NCBI RefSeq assembly: GCF_041260155.1
Contig: NC_091942.1
Span: 12,305,001-12,369,000, forward strand
Source: Ptychodera flava
Lineage: Eukaryota > Hemichordata > Enteropneusta > Ptychoderidae
Direction of reading: 5' to 3'
DNA: 64,000 nucleotides
In this document: piece by piece, positions 1-12,118 of the stretch
Position numbering within the stretch: the stretch's first letter is position 1
Layout: each line of letters starts with the position of its first letter
The notes under the pieces: model-generated
Told to the model about the DNA's origin: nothing
What the model saw: the letters and a program-made list of their open reading frames with translations, nothing else
The model's database searches: none
Made by a program: the position numbers and the translations under genes

Positions 1-287
1 AAGAAATCAAACACTCTTAACTAAAAATGATATACAGATCTCAAAGATTAATTTCATATTAATGTGTACATTTATTCTGCCAGTACAATTTTACATGGTT
101 TATTCATCATATTTTACCATCAAGGTATGAAAAACAAAATATTGTGTGTTTCCGTTAACATGTCCTCAGGAATAGGTCATAGGTCAGTCCAGTATTTTTA
201 TTTGGGTGTGACTCATCAAAACAGCAAAATTTGGTAAAATCACGCACGTTTTAGAAAATGCAAAAAAAAGTTCCGGGTCAGAGGGTC
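1..287. other. non-coding, nothing recognised
   Basis: AT-rich sequence at the window edge with no exon-like open frame or recognisable RNA. It ends at the TTAA that starts the first TTAA-flanked MITE. Confidence 0.5.
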
Positions 288-645
288 TTAAGGTAGAACG
301 CACCTCGGGGACAGACATTCAGACTCTCAAACTTTTACAATTCTCTTCTGATATACCACATGTGGGGGTTCATTTTAAAGCTCTTGGTGAAAGAAAACTT
401 TTCACTGGCTTAGTTTTTGAAATTCGAAATTTTTTATTTTTCTCCATAGAGTTAAAACAGGGATGGCGGCCATTTTGAATTCAAATATCGGTAAATCTTG
501 GGTAATTTCTTTCTCTAGTAACAAAATTTGCACGGTGACCCCCTTTTTTTATTTTTTATTTTGAAAGAGAATGATTGAAAGATTCCTTGAGGAAAGTTAG
601 AGCAAAAGTTTAAGTCTTTCACTTTCGAGGTGCATACTACCTTAA
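288..645. repeat. TTAA-flanked MITE, family A (full-length copy)
   Basis: The element starts TTAAGGTAGAACGCACC and ends GGTGCATACTACCTTAA, so both ends share an imperfect inverted terminus and lie on a TTAA, the target duplication expected of piggyBac-like or Kolobok-like transposases. The interior (about 350 bp) has no coding potential. Internal landmarks include a GGCGGCCATTTTGAATTC block and a GAAAGAGAATGATTGAAAG block. The same sequence recurs in either orientation near 13832, 26691, 36633, 38030, 44791 and 47732, which defines a dispersed family. Family assignment rests on the TTAA and the termini; no transposase is present. Confidence 0.75.
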
Positions 646-2151
646 AAGTTGGGTAGGTCAGGTTATCCGAAACACACATACCATACTCATGTGGCCAAAT
701 TGATTCAAAAATTCCATTTACCATGGTGTAAAGCATGATAGAAAAAATGTGACTTGTTACAGCACCCTTCTACTGATTTTAGGAACTTTGGAAAGACTGC
801 CATTATTTGCAGTGAAACTACACACTGCACGGTATATATTGCAGTAATAATTATGTCATAAAAGTGTCTTTAAAAAACAATTGTGTCATAGCATTATGAT
901 TTATATTTAAATTCATCTTTTGACAAAACACATGAGCAGATATCATTTTGGCATTGTCATTTAGGAAAATCATATACAAGCAATACAATCTAGCAATTTT
1001 TCTTCTGTTGAAAAATAAAGGTACCTTGTAAGATGTGATATTTGATTTTGAAAACATGAATTTTGCCAAAGTTATGTCTCATGGCATTACTTTAAAACAT
1101 ATGACACTTATTTTGTTGTAAGCCCAACGTTTAAATTTTTGTTATGAACCTAAAGTTTAAATAAATAAGGACAAAAAATTCAGAGTAGGCACATGGAAGT
1201 GGTATAAAGTATTCAACTAAAATTGCAAAAAATCAAGTTATAGCTCATATTTTATAGATTTACAATACATTCTGATATAATACTACTTAGCAATACTCCA
1301 TTACTTGTCAAAATGTTATATACTCTTCTTGTAAAAATATCTGACCAGTCAATAGATTGGTAGAAAAACCAAAGATCTTACATATATTTGACATATTTCA
1401 GTTCAATAAAAATGTATTATCAATATTATTGTTATCCAGTACTTCTTGGTTGGATATGGTCATTGTATCCAGCATTCTGAACTCGTGAAAGATGTAGAAA
1501 AAAATTGAAGTGAATTTTTGTTACAGTAGAGCTAAACTTCTGTCTTATAAACGTCAGCTATTTAAACAAAATTTACTGCATCAGAATTTTAATTATGTTA
1601 CGGAAAAACTCAGTGAAAAATGAGAATAAGTGTTCTGGTAAATCTAGAAGCAATTTGCATTTGAATAGCTGCTGAATTTTGTCAGCATTCCTCTGTTAAA
1701 AGAATGCTCAATTATTAATCACCTACAATAAACAGGCCCATAATGTATGGACTAGAATGGTACAAGGTGTTAGACAGAAAAAGTATTACGTATCTCAACA
1801 GATTTTGTTAAACTGGTACCTATGAGTTGTGAAAAAGATTCAATACCACTAACCCTGTTTTTTTGATGGAACATTCTATGGTGAACGGAACAGGAGTTGC
1901 TCAACCCTGTCACCCCCAATGCCCTGTTTATGGGTCCACCCACTCCATTTAAACAATGGGCTTGTACCACTGTCTGGTGGTGGAAGGGCTAACTCAGATT
2001 CATGGGGAGGAAACTCTACTGCTCAAGGCCAGAATCATCTACAATGCAACATGTTGTGTACTGGTGCCATTTGAAAGGAAATCGCCAATGAAAGGTGAAA
2101 GGTCATGCTTCATGATTATGTCATCAATTCAGAAATAGAGTAGAAAAGCAA
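646..2151. other. 3' flank of CHMP6, non-coding
   Basis: Downstream of the CHMP6 stop codon on the minus strand, presumably containing its 3' UTR. No exon of another gene was recognised. A repeat-like block around 1853-1990 (with TGGTGGTGGAAGGGCTAA) resembles sequence near 3130-3240 and 3560-3630, so a short dispersed repeat may be present. Confidence 0.4.
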
Positions 2152-5100
2152 TCAGGATGCCATGACCATCTCTTTCTGCCTTTCCTTCTCTCTTGCTCTC
2201 TTCTCTGCTGAAAATAAATCAAATGCAAGAAAAATTAGTTTCAATAATTACATTGAAATGTATGTATATACTTTTCAACTTTTAATACCTGCCTTTTGAT
2301 GATGCAAATTCAATGTGAATACACCTAGGCAGACCTGCAAACAGAAAGAAATACCTCACAATTCTCTCATGTGTTTCTGTATACAGTGACAAACAGAATA
2401 CGGAGACATTATTGTTAATCCTACAGAACTCTTGTATGTTACCTATGCAAGGAACCACGGGAGTGATGGGTTATCTACATCCACTCAACAGTAAATACAT
2501 ACAATATCTGACGTGGAAACAACTGCTTGCCCACCTTCCCGGGGGAGGTAAATTTTAGTCTGGGCATGTGAACTTTTTCCGTTACCTGTCTGATAGACAG
2601 GTTGAAATAATTTTCATTTTCTGGTTTGTGGAGATCAGAGATGAGATATCCCCTATATTTAGTATATGAGACATATAAGGCAAGGTACTCTTTTGCTTAG
2701 GCGGCCAACTGATGTTACTTTCCACCAATTTCCTGGGCTGCACAACAGTGTTCCTTCCTGTCACTGATATAACTTTTCCATGCTGATATTTAAAGTGAAA
2801 CTATCATATTCACTGGTTCAGTTTACATTTCATGTTGTGCTTAATAAAATTGACCTGATCTATTTCTATTATTTTTGCAAAGTCCTGAAAGTGGCACACT
2901 TTGTTGATGTGAGAAATACAGACTGCTTGAGACGGACACGGGAATTGCATTTTACCTTCAACTTCAGGTAATTTGTCTGCTGGAACATCAGGAAGTTGAA
3001 TTCCTTCCTCTTCTGTTTGTTGTGTGATGGCATCTAACTCAGCGAGGACTGCGTCTTCGTCTTCTTGTGTTAAACTGCCAGCTAAGAGTTCATCAATTTC
3101 CTGAAAGACGTCACATCAAAGACAACAACGCATCATCAGTGTATTACCCTGTTCACCCCTAATTCCCTGTAAACTGGTCCATAATCACCACTGATAACAA
3201 TAGGTTTGGGCTGAACCATGGTGTTGAAAGGGCTAAACATTTATTGCTCATCGGAATCGTTCCCTTCTCATGCAGAAAAACAGCATAAAGCTGAACTGAG
3301 AAACTTGCATAATACTAAGGAAGGGCATATCTTCTTGTTGATCAGTGGTTGAGAAACAATATCACATGGAAAAAATAGAGTTCTGTACAATCGGAGTTTA
3401 TGCACTTGTTCAGGAACACAGGAGTTGACATATTACTTGTGACGGTGACTTACAAATGGTTGAACAATGCTGCTGATCAGATCAACTTACATTTTGATAC
3501 TCAATTCCCTCTCTGGTTTCATCCATTATCCTTTCAACATCCTCTATTGACATCATCTGAAAAAGACAACAACACAGGAGTTTTGTACACCAATCTTACC
3601 ACACCTGGCAATGCCTGGTGGTGAAGGCACAAAATAAATCTTACATTCAAATATTACTCTTGTTACATTATAGTCTGAATCAAATTAACGGGACAGCTGT
3701 TTTAACTCCCTATTATTCTATCAAAGTGGTTCCACAATGTATACATGTACTTCATTACCCTGTCTGGCTGCTCAAAGCTTATTGAAACACAACAATACCT
3801 CTGATTTTGCTGAATTGTTGACAGGGCATTTACTAGTAAGTCCTGATTGAAATCTGTGGAATGTATTTATGAAACACACTGCATGGCATTCATGTACCTA
3901 GCATATTGGTTATCAACATTCCAGCTCCTGGAAATTCATCCTGTATTGGGAGATGAATCTAAAATATCAGGATGTGTGTGTATTATAAAAAGAAACACAT
4001 GTAGCAGAGAATCAAGCTATATGCTAATCCTACCTGGTGCATCTTTTTAAGACATTCATTGCCAACTTTAAGTCCTTCCACAACTTTCATTTCAACTTGA
4101 GCAAACTCGATATCATTGACCATCATTTCAAGATTGTCTAGCTGTTTGTCCGTCTTCTCCAGCAACTGTTCCTGGTATCTCTTCTTCTTCACAAGTAACT
4201 TGGCTTTCCTGCGGAATAAACAGAAATCACCAGTCACTATACCAACATTTAAGAAGTCAGTCTACAGTTTGGTAACTTAATGATCTCATCCATACATCCA
4301 TTTGCCCATGTTTTTGAGGACCATGAATAACAGGTTGGACAACATTGTTCACACCTACAACAATAAAACTGTACACAGATCAAAGTTTATGTTCAGTGAC
4401 ATAATGAACAAAATCAATTCCAGACAGACAAATAGTTTTACTAACAGGTAAACTGTCAGTATGAGTCAATTTTTCCCTGCATTTCATCATTTCTAGATTT
4501 ATTTTAAAATGATTATTAGAGTAGAAAGGAAAAAAAGCACAAAAAAATGTGATTTTATTTGAGGTGATAAATAGCAGCCAGTACAAATTACATCCTTTTA
4601 AAATCACTTTTGAAATCTTGTTTTTCCCAGAATCTACAGGAGTAGACAACTGACTTTCCGGCTTTTTTAAATCAATGTGTCATCAAATCTACAGCCTCAA
4701 CATGTTATGGTTGTGTTGAACTTGACATTCAAGGAGAGCCTTATACTCAGACTTTACTCTACATTCTGCATCACATAACAACTGTGCTGGTAATCCCATG
4801 GTTCAAGTTCAGAGTTTCAACTTACTCTTTCTTGCCATCCTTTAACAGCTGCTTGGCTAGTTCCCGTTCCTTTCCCAATTGTAAATGAATTTTCTTCTGG
4901 TATTGTTTCAGCTGGTCTCTTTGTTGCTTCAGTTGCTGCAAAAATACAAAAATTTAATTCAGGCCAAATTTAGTGACCTCTCATTTCAAGTAAAGACTCA
5001 ATGGTGCTTTGGAGATTTCCTTTATTCATGTATATTATGAGGTTATTATGAAAATACCGCAAAGGATGCACGAGGACATTGGCGCAGCATATCGCTGGAC

Positions 5101-6383
5101 GCAAAGCGGAGGGCGATGCGCAGCGCCAATGTCCGAGTGCATCCTTTGCGGTATTTTCGTGATAACCTTATTATTATACATCTTACATTCGTGACTGGGG
5201 CATCAAATTGTCAGAGTAGTGACCATTTTCGTGCAATGTCGACAATTTTTCTTCCGATTTTATCACGCCAGTGTGGAACGCTATCTCGGACGCGCTTCTC
5301 CAAGTTCTGGAGTGTGTGCACTACATACATGCAGAGCGTGCGAGAGACATGTTCTGGCACTCATCCAATGGGTCCCTTGAAACCGTCCACCACTGAACGC
5401 GCAGATACAGCTGCAGGGGATAGGGTGCCTGGAACCCGTACGTGTTACAGAACGGGCGTTCCGTACGGCTTTTTTAGCGCACGCAAAATTCTATTGTTCT
5501 CGATGGTAGATGTATAATAATATATTTTAAACAGATACCTCATGAATTACAAGATCAACCAACTACGGTTGCTCCTACAGTGGACCCTTTACTGTGGGAC
5601 TGCCCTTGAGTGACAGATTTGATAATATGTTCTCATCTACCAACGTCTAAGAGTCAAACTTTACTTTAATTAATTGAGATGTAACAATCTGCCTCACCTT
5701 TAAATCACCGTTGAATATAAAGGTACCAATAAAGTAGTGTTGTATGATTGGTAGAAAAATTACTGTTTTAGCAACAACATAAAAAGATACCCTCCCGTTT
5801 TCACATTTGTGAAATAGGAGCTAAAATCAGCATCTGTGATAACTCCCTCTCCATGTTAGGTATGTAAAAGGTGGCCTTCTCCCGGGAATTTTGCAAAAAG
5901 TGACCCTCACATGATAGCAGACCCCAGCCCCCTATTGTCTGACAACTCCAAAGGCTGAATATGACTGTTTGGAAATTACTGTTGGTATACTTTAATGTAA
6001 TAGCTGTGTGTATTTTGAGTCTTGAGCTCCCATTTACATCATTTGCAACTGGATGTCAAAGACAAACATAAGTTAAAGTCTTTAAAATGTAGCGCAAAAT
6101 GTAACATACATGTAGGTCAGTGATGTTGGCTTGGAGGTCATTCTTGTATCATATAAGGTATACTGTACAGTTCAAACATGAACAGAATCAGTTGCAAATG
6201 TCCTTCTATATACTTGACCATATTATGTTTGTGAAGAGGCCACCCTCAGACAAGGAAGAGCCACATACAATGATAAGGAAGTAAATGAGGAAGTCTTGGA
6301 TTGTACAAAATACTTACAAGTACAGCCTTGTCTTGCTCAGTCACCCTGGATTGCTGCTTCTTTTTACCAAAAATATTACCCAT
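2152..6383 (-). CDS. CHMP6: Charged multivesicular body protein 6 (ESCRT-III subunit, VPS20 orthologue)
   Basis: Six coding exons join in frame on the minus strand: 6318-6383, 4826-4935, 4034-4208, 3491-3556, 2956-3100 and 2152-2207 (618 nt, 205 aa; human CHMP6 is 201 aa). All introns are GT-AG. The protein starts MGNIFGKKKQ, giving an N-terminal glycine suited to myristoylation and a basic patch, as in CHMP6. Charged coiled-coil helices follow (about residues 20-115, with KAKLLVKKKRYQEQLL near 60 and EFAQVEMKVVEGL near 90), then an acidic C-terminal half. The segment IQLPDVPADKLP near residues 173-184 matches the proline-rich MIM2 motif by which CHMP6 binds the VPS4 MIT domain. Known role: CHMP6 links ESCRT-II (VPS25) to ESCRT-III polymerisation on endosomes for multivesicular body sorting and membrane scission. 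The short last exon, ending in a lysine/arginine-rich helix, is the least certain part, but frame, splice site and stop agree. Confidence 0.95.
4936..6317 (-). other. CHMP6 intron 1
   Basis: Phase-0 GT-AG intron (donor GTAAGTA just below 6318, acceptor AG at 4937-4936). It contains a foldback repeat at 5028-5523. The long open frame at 5116-5517 on the plus strand lies inside that repeat and has no recognisable domain. Confidence 0.8.
5028..5523. repeat. Foldback/MITE element with a long hairpin
   Basis: Two arms of about 60 bp pair nearly perfectly: 5027-5085 (containing GAAAATACCGCAAAGGATGC) and 5121-5177 (containing GCATCCTTTGCGGTATTTTC), separated by a GC-rich loop of about 35 bp. The AT-rich arm terminus (TTATTATACATC) reappears inverted at 5509-5523 (GATGTATAATAATA), so the element probably ends there. 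The central part is more GC-rich than the flanking intron. No transposase is encoded. Confidence 0.65.
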
Positions 6384-7080
6384 GATTCAAAGTTTCACTG
6401 TCATGCCAGACACATCAGTACTGCAATCTGCAGAGGAAACCATGCCAACCATGATAACTGTGATTCGAACATTAGAGTTGATACCATTGTTATAATGTCA
6501 TTCTCTTGAGTTGGTTGCTATGGGAGGAGACAATTAGTGCCTGCTTGGTGCCTACAATTGTGATTTTGATATCAATTAAAGTTTAACATATTAAGTATAA
6601 TGTTGTGTTTAATTCCATTATTCTTGAAACTTTCCTTTGCATAAAAATCATGATCAATTATAGATATATTATTTGGAGCACTGAATCACATCTCATGGAC
6701 TCTTAAGATGGATAGTGATCACAACAATAACCATCACTGTTTACAGAATTGTTGAATATTATATGATTGGTAAACAAGTCAACAGACAAACAATAGAACA
6801 TATAGAACCCATAATCCTCAAAAAGAAAGATCTTGATACTTTATTTTTATTAGACAACAGTAAACTTCATTACTTATTTATCACTGACAGTTACTGTACA
6901 CTGGTCAAATAGTGCACATCACTTTTGATTTCACAAGCTCAAACATAAACTTAACATGACTAACAGCAAATGAACCACTTGGCCGGTCTCTGGTAATGAT
7001 AACTGTTTAAATAACCATCTTGAGAGATGTACTTTCTGGCTACATGGAAAAATCACAGAACTTGTTGGATTTAGCTGTTG
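6384..7080. other. 5' flank of CHMP6
   Basis: Sequence upstream of the CHMP6 start codon (minus strand), before the first transposon. It should hold the CHMP6 promoter and 5' UTR unless a more distal 5' exon exists. No TATA box or other clear motif stands out. Confidence 0.4.
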
Positions 7081-7082
7081 TA

Positions 7083-7185
7083 CAGTAGCTCGAGATTTTG
7101 CCTAGGTATATTTGGGTCGGACGGCAAAACCGGGAACTGGTTTTGCCGTCCGACCCAAATACTCAGGCAAAACCTCGAGCTACTG
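7083..7185. repeat. Hairpin MITE with TA target duplication (mariner-like)
   Basis: A 103-bp near-perfect palindrome. The left arm begins CAGTAGCTCGAG and the right arm ends CTCGAGCTACTG, with TA directly outside both ends (7081-7082 and 7186-7187). Arms of about 47 bp flank a loop of about 8 bp. The TA duplication and CAGT start are typical of Tc1/mariner-mobilised MITEs; the family assignment is inferred from these ends only. Confidence 0.75.
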
Positions 7186-7280
7186 TACTGCAGCTAGCTG
7201 GATTATGAGCGATTTGTCACTGGCTCAAAAGTCGACCATCGTACATTCCTTAAAGTTGACAGGACATCCATGGTCTCACC

Positions 7281-10200
7281 ATAATAATAATAATATTTTA
7301 TTGCTTGCTTGTAAATATAGGATTTACATCACATTTGTGGCAATAAAAGTGTGATACAAAAATAAGTTAAAATTTTCTTCAATAAAGATAAAGTATTACA
7401 GTATAATAATAGTAGCTAATAATAAATATAACTAGGTATTTCTTTGTTTATATAAAGTAAAATATAATCTGCAAGTTGTTCATTAAAAGATAACTCTTGT
7501 TTGTTAGTAGAGAAATAAGCTGATTTTCAGTATTGTCGTTTGGGAAATTGATTCTACTGAAAAAGTTCTTTCTTTGGACTTTGTATTTCTGACAGACTAA
7601 TAAAAAGTGTGTTTCATCTTCAATAATGTTGGTGTTACACTGATTGCAGTATCTTTCAGTAATTGGGGTTTTTGGAATAGTGTGTCTCCCTTTTTCAATT
7701 GCTAGATCATGATTGCTAATGCGAAGTTTGGTGAGCAATTTTCTTTTCTCACCTTGTAACTGTGTTAAGTAGGGTTCTAATCTAAAATTACGTTTTATTT
7801 TGGCATACATTCTTAGTTTACTATTTTCATCAGTGATCAAATTTTTCCAAAAGACTTCATAATTGTTTGTTAAATTTGTTTTCATTAAACCAGTTATAAC
7901 TTTGTGGTGTTTAAGTGATGGAGCTTTATCAAGGAGAAAGTCCATTCCATTGTCTTTAATTAAGGCACTTAAACAGTTAAACCAGGATCTATTGTTAGTG
8001 TTGTTTACCATTTGCTCCAGAAAAGCTTCTTTAGCAAGATTACAATGTGGCAGTTGTACGATATGAAGCCAGTGTTTATAACAATATTAAGTTTGATCTC
8101 AAGTAGAAGTGGGAATTGTCCTAGTTCACCCCTCACAGCGGCATTACAAGCTTGTCTATTACACTGTAAAATGTTCTTACAAAATTTGAGGTGAGTTTTT
8201 TCAATTGCTGATTTATCCCACTTCTTGTAATCCATGAAATCTTGTCCCCAAATCTCTGAGCCATACAGTAAAACAGGTTTAATGAAAACATTGAATAGAT
8301 GTAGGGAAAATTTTATCTTTTTGTTGTGCAATAAAACCCTTTTTAAACTATACAAAGATTTTGCTGCTTTATCAGCCAAATTTAATTGTGTCACTGAAAC
8401 TACCATTTGATTTAATTGTCAGTCCTAAGTATGTATAGCTCTTAACCGATTTGATGCATGTACTACCATAGTTAAATAAGTGTTTATCTACCAAGGAGAT
8501 TTACTAAAATTAATTGCTTGGGTTTTCTGTAAATTAACATCAAGTTTCCAATTGGAGCAAAATGTGTGTAGTGTATTTAACTCCCTCTGCAAACCTTCTT
8601 TTGAAGTAGAGATTAAGACTAGGTCATCAGCGTAAAATAATGAGTTAACTGGGGTATTATTCAACACTGGTGGTTGAGTATTTACTTTGTCTAGATTTGT
8701 TTTCAAGTCATTGACAGTGTTGAATCTAGAGCGCGCCATCGCGGGATTGACGCGTTTAAGCAAAAAATCCCGCTCTGAAATCTACCCAGTGCGTCACTTT
8801 GGGCGCACTCACAATGAGGGGGGGTCTGTAAATAGGTCAACGTGTGTTTTCTTTCATTGTTAAACGTAACCACTTTGCGTGATGATTTGCTATATTTTGC
8901 TAGAATGTTACCAATGATTTCATTTATAAATACTTTAGCAGCACACGTCCGTTTTGAAATGACATTTGCGTTTGTTACATTGTCAATAAAACTTGTTTGT
9001 GAATGTACTGACTGACAGCCGTGACGAGAAAAAAATTCACGTACGGGAGTAATTTCAAACTAACTCTCACACAGAAAGGTTTTTGAAAAATGTAGCCAAC
9101 ACACCTATTCCATTCAAAAAGAAAAAACATGTTCTTGATCAAGCGGAAATCAAACCAAATTCCAAAATTTTCTGAAACATTTCATGTGTCCACATGGATC
9201 GAGATACTAGACGTAGCTTGGTTCATGTTGTTTGTCAAAGTCGTTATGCCACGGTCACGCATGCATGGCTTGCCAAGAAATTCGATCTAGCGAGAACAAC
9301 AGTGAATATCTATTCAGATCTTATACCAGACGGGTCATATGTCAAGTTCTTCAGTAAGAATGCATTTACTAATACTTGCACAGCTTGCATTGTCAGAGTC
9401 GGGACGTTGTGCTGTGTTTGTTTTGCCTCGATGCAGTACATGGTGTCGGCCATTTTCCAAACTTGCTTAGGACAAAGCGTCATCACTCTAGACTCCCTAG
9501 GTTACCCTTTTATGTCTATGGGAACTTACTGCTGCAGAGATCGAGACTACTTAGTCATTAAAAAAAGTCCTGCTCTATCAATGAGAGCTGTGAAATGACA
9601 AATGAACTTACTTTTCTCACTGTGGGGAAATTGTCAATTGTATTTTTGCATAATACTGAAAGAATTATCTCTGAGACTAACAGAATGTGCTGCATCTTTT
9701 CTATGAATGTGAGTGAATTTGTGATACTTTATTCAAAACAATTATATTCTTGAATAGATGTACAAAGACTTCATAGACTTATTTTAAATAAATGCTAATT
9801 TAATATGCAGATTAATATGCAAATTTGCTGCCAAAAAATTGTCCCCCAAATTTTGAAAATGTCCCCCAAAATTTAAGGCAGTGGGCCCAAATGTCCCCCA
9901 ATCCTAAGATCCTAGATTCAACACTGATTGACATACTATTTAAATTGAACAGACTAGGACTTAGAACACAGCCCTGTTTTACTCCTATTACAACTTTCAG
10001 CCTGGGTGAGATAAAATTATTTGTTTTGATGTGTATTCTTGTGTTGGTGTACATGTGTTTTATAAGTCTGTATAATTTGCCATTAATGTTATTTTTGAGA
10101 AGTTTATGGAAAAGACCAACTCTCCATACCGAGTCAAAAGCCTTAGCAAAGTCAACAAAACAAACATAAATGTTCTGCTTATTCTTAACATATTTATGTA

Positions 10201-12118
10201 TTATTGTCTTCAGGGTAAATATGTTATCTATTGTGCGATGGTTTTTGCGAAATCCAGCTTGATTATTATGTATAATATAATTGTCATCTAAAAAACTATT
10301 TAGCCTTTCATTTAGAATGTAAGAAAAAACTTTTCCTACACAACTTCCGACAGAAATGCCCCTATAATTTTTCGGGTCATATTTATCTCCTTTTTAAATA
10401 AGTGTGTCATAATGCTTGTATTCCAGATGTCTGGAAAGTTGGATGTATCTAGAACTGCATTAAATAATTTAGCTAAGGGTTTACAGAGAAAGGAGGAACC
10501 ATGTTTTAACAACTCTATACAAAACCCATCAATCCCTGCTGCTTTTTTACTTTTTAAATTTCTAATTGCTGATAACACTTCTTTAGTTGTTATTGACTTA
10601 TCCAGCTGCTGATTAGCCTGATTCTTAGTTTCTTCAGATGTTAAACTATCAATAATTTGCTGTTGGAAATCATTATACCTGTCATTTTCAATTGAGCAAG
10701 AATTTTTGTAAAATTCCATCCATGTTGCTGCTGAGACACAATCTCCAGTATTATTATCTTTATCATTATTTTTTAAGTACTTGATCAATTTCCATATATC
10801 ATGTGAATTGTTGGCGTGTAGACTGTTTAGTTTGTCTAAGTTGTTTTGCCAGAATTGCAATTTCTTATTTTTTACAAGTTTTTTAAACTTCTTTTTCTTT
10901 GTGTAATAAATAATTTTTAACTGACTGTGATATGGAGCTTTATTTAATAGTTTAGCTGTTGCTATTAGGTCCCTTTTTGCTGCATCACAGTTTTTGTCAA
11001 ACCATTTTGATTTCTTTCTCTTTAAATTTTCCTTTCTCTGCTTTTGTCTATTGAAAATACCACTGCAGGCTTTATCTAAGATGTCATTAACATGCTTAGT
11101 GGCTTAGTTAATGTCAGATTTGTTATTACCGATATTAGTATTCAAAATTCTGCAAAATCTTTTTGCAGCTCATCCGATGCTAATCTATCTGTGTAATTAA
11201 AACAGATAACTTATCCCATTTCCATTTTTGGGGCATTTGTAACAAATTCACAGTATCTTTAACACTTGGATTAAAATTTGTTAGTTTGAGAAGAGTAGAA
11301 ATTTGACAGTGATCTGAGAAAATTGTGAAATTGTGTATTTTAAAATACTCAAAGTTATCGATGATGTCTGTGTTGCAAGACCATAATCTACTACACTGTT
11401 TCCATTCCATGGTAACATGTAAATTTTCCACAAATATCTCCAGGTAGTCTGCCATTCATAATTCTTGTATTTGTGGTTTTACATAAATCTATGAGGTTTC
11501 TACCATACTTATTTCGATCTTATCCATATTGCAGCGATTAAGATGTGTATCAACAGAATATCCTGGTGGAACTGGTATATGATTTGAGAAATCATTGTCA
11601 ATAAAATCTGGCAGTAATCCTACTCTGGCGTTAAAATCCCCTAAAATCATGACAGATCCAGAACAGCTATATTTTGTGATCAACTGTTCTAAACGTTCGA
11701 AAAATGATTCAGACTTATGTTTGGAATTTTCTGGTGCGTTGTAAACAAAGCAAATAAATATATCCTGTTGTAATCTGAAAAAAACTTTTGAAAGTTTGCA
11801 CCACACCATATCTTCCGCATCTGAATGAACCATTTTTACACCCTTCTTTATATTATTTTTTACCAAAAGTGAAAGACCACCCCTCTGTTTTTTCTTTTTT
11901 CTGACAACAGAATAGTCATAGTATCCAGGAATGTGAAAAGTATGTTTCAATTGTTCTGTGAGCCAAGTTTCTCCAATACCAATAATGTCATGTTGAGTAA
12001 TATTATTTATAAAGTCACTGTCTTGAAACTTTCTCTCTTGGTAACCCTGTATGTTCCAGTAGGATATTGACAGTGAACTTTGTATATTGCTGTTTTTCTG
12101 AAATGTAAAGTTACTCAT
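7281..12118 (-). mobile_element. Degenerate LINE (non-LTR retrotransposon, Jockey/CR1-like)
   Basis: Read on the minus strand. An APE-type endonuclease spans 12118-11489 (SYWNIQGYQE, GIGETWL, ILGDFNARVG) and continues after a frame break at 11455-11180 (FSDHCQIS). A reverse transcriptase follows from 10860: KKAAGIDGF, then after a one-base deletion near 10380 NQAGFRKNHRTIDNIF and FVDFAKAFDSV at about 10240-10110, then GVKQGCVLSPSLFNL at about 9990-9940. After a 1.2 kb insertion the YADD catalytic box lies at about 8640 (SLFYADDLVLIS). The C-terminal region runs 8406-7448 over two frames and has a Cys-x2-Cys-x9-His-x4-Cys motif near 7640-7580. The 3' end is an ATT-rich simple repeat near 7281-7297. 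Several frameshifts make it inactive. The clade is my best guess from the RT motifs; the 5' end is uncertain. Confidence 0.85.
8715..9926. mobile_element. Non-autonomous DNA transposon nested in the LINE (possible hAT type)
   Basis: The ends are perfect 15-bp inverted repeats, CAGTGTTGAATCTAG at 8715-8729 and CTAGATTCAACACTG at 9912-9926. They are flanked by the direct repeat ATTGA (8710-8714 and 9927-9931), a 5-bp target duplication. The element splits the LINE reverse transcriptase between the GVKQGCVLSP motif and the YADD box, so it arrived after the LINE. A CAGTG start with a 5-bp duplication suits a hAT-like (hAT5-type) transposase, but the assignment is tentative. Its longest open frame (9194-9598) shows no transposase motif. 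The right end carries repeated GTCCCCCAAA-type motifs. Confidence 0.8.

Noticed and set aside
9194..9598. 134-codon frame inside the nested DNA transposon
   Set aside because: Considered as a transposase fragment, but no DDE, BED or hAT dimerisation motif is visible.
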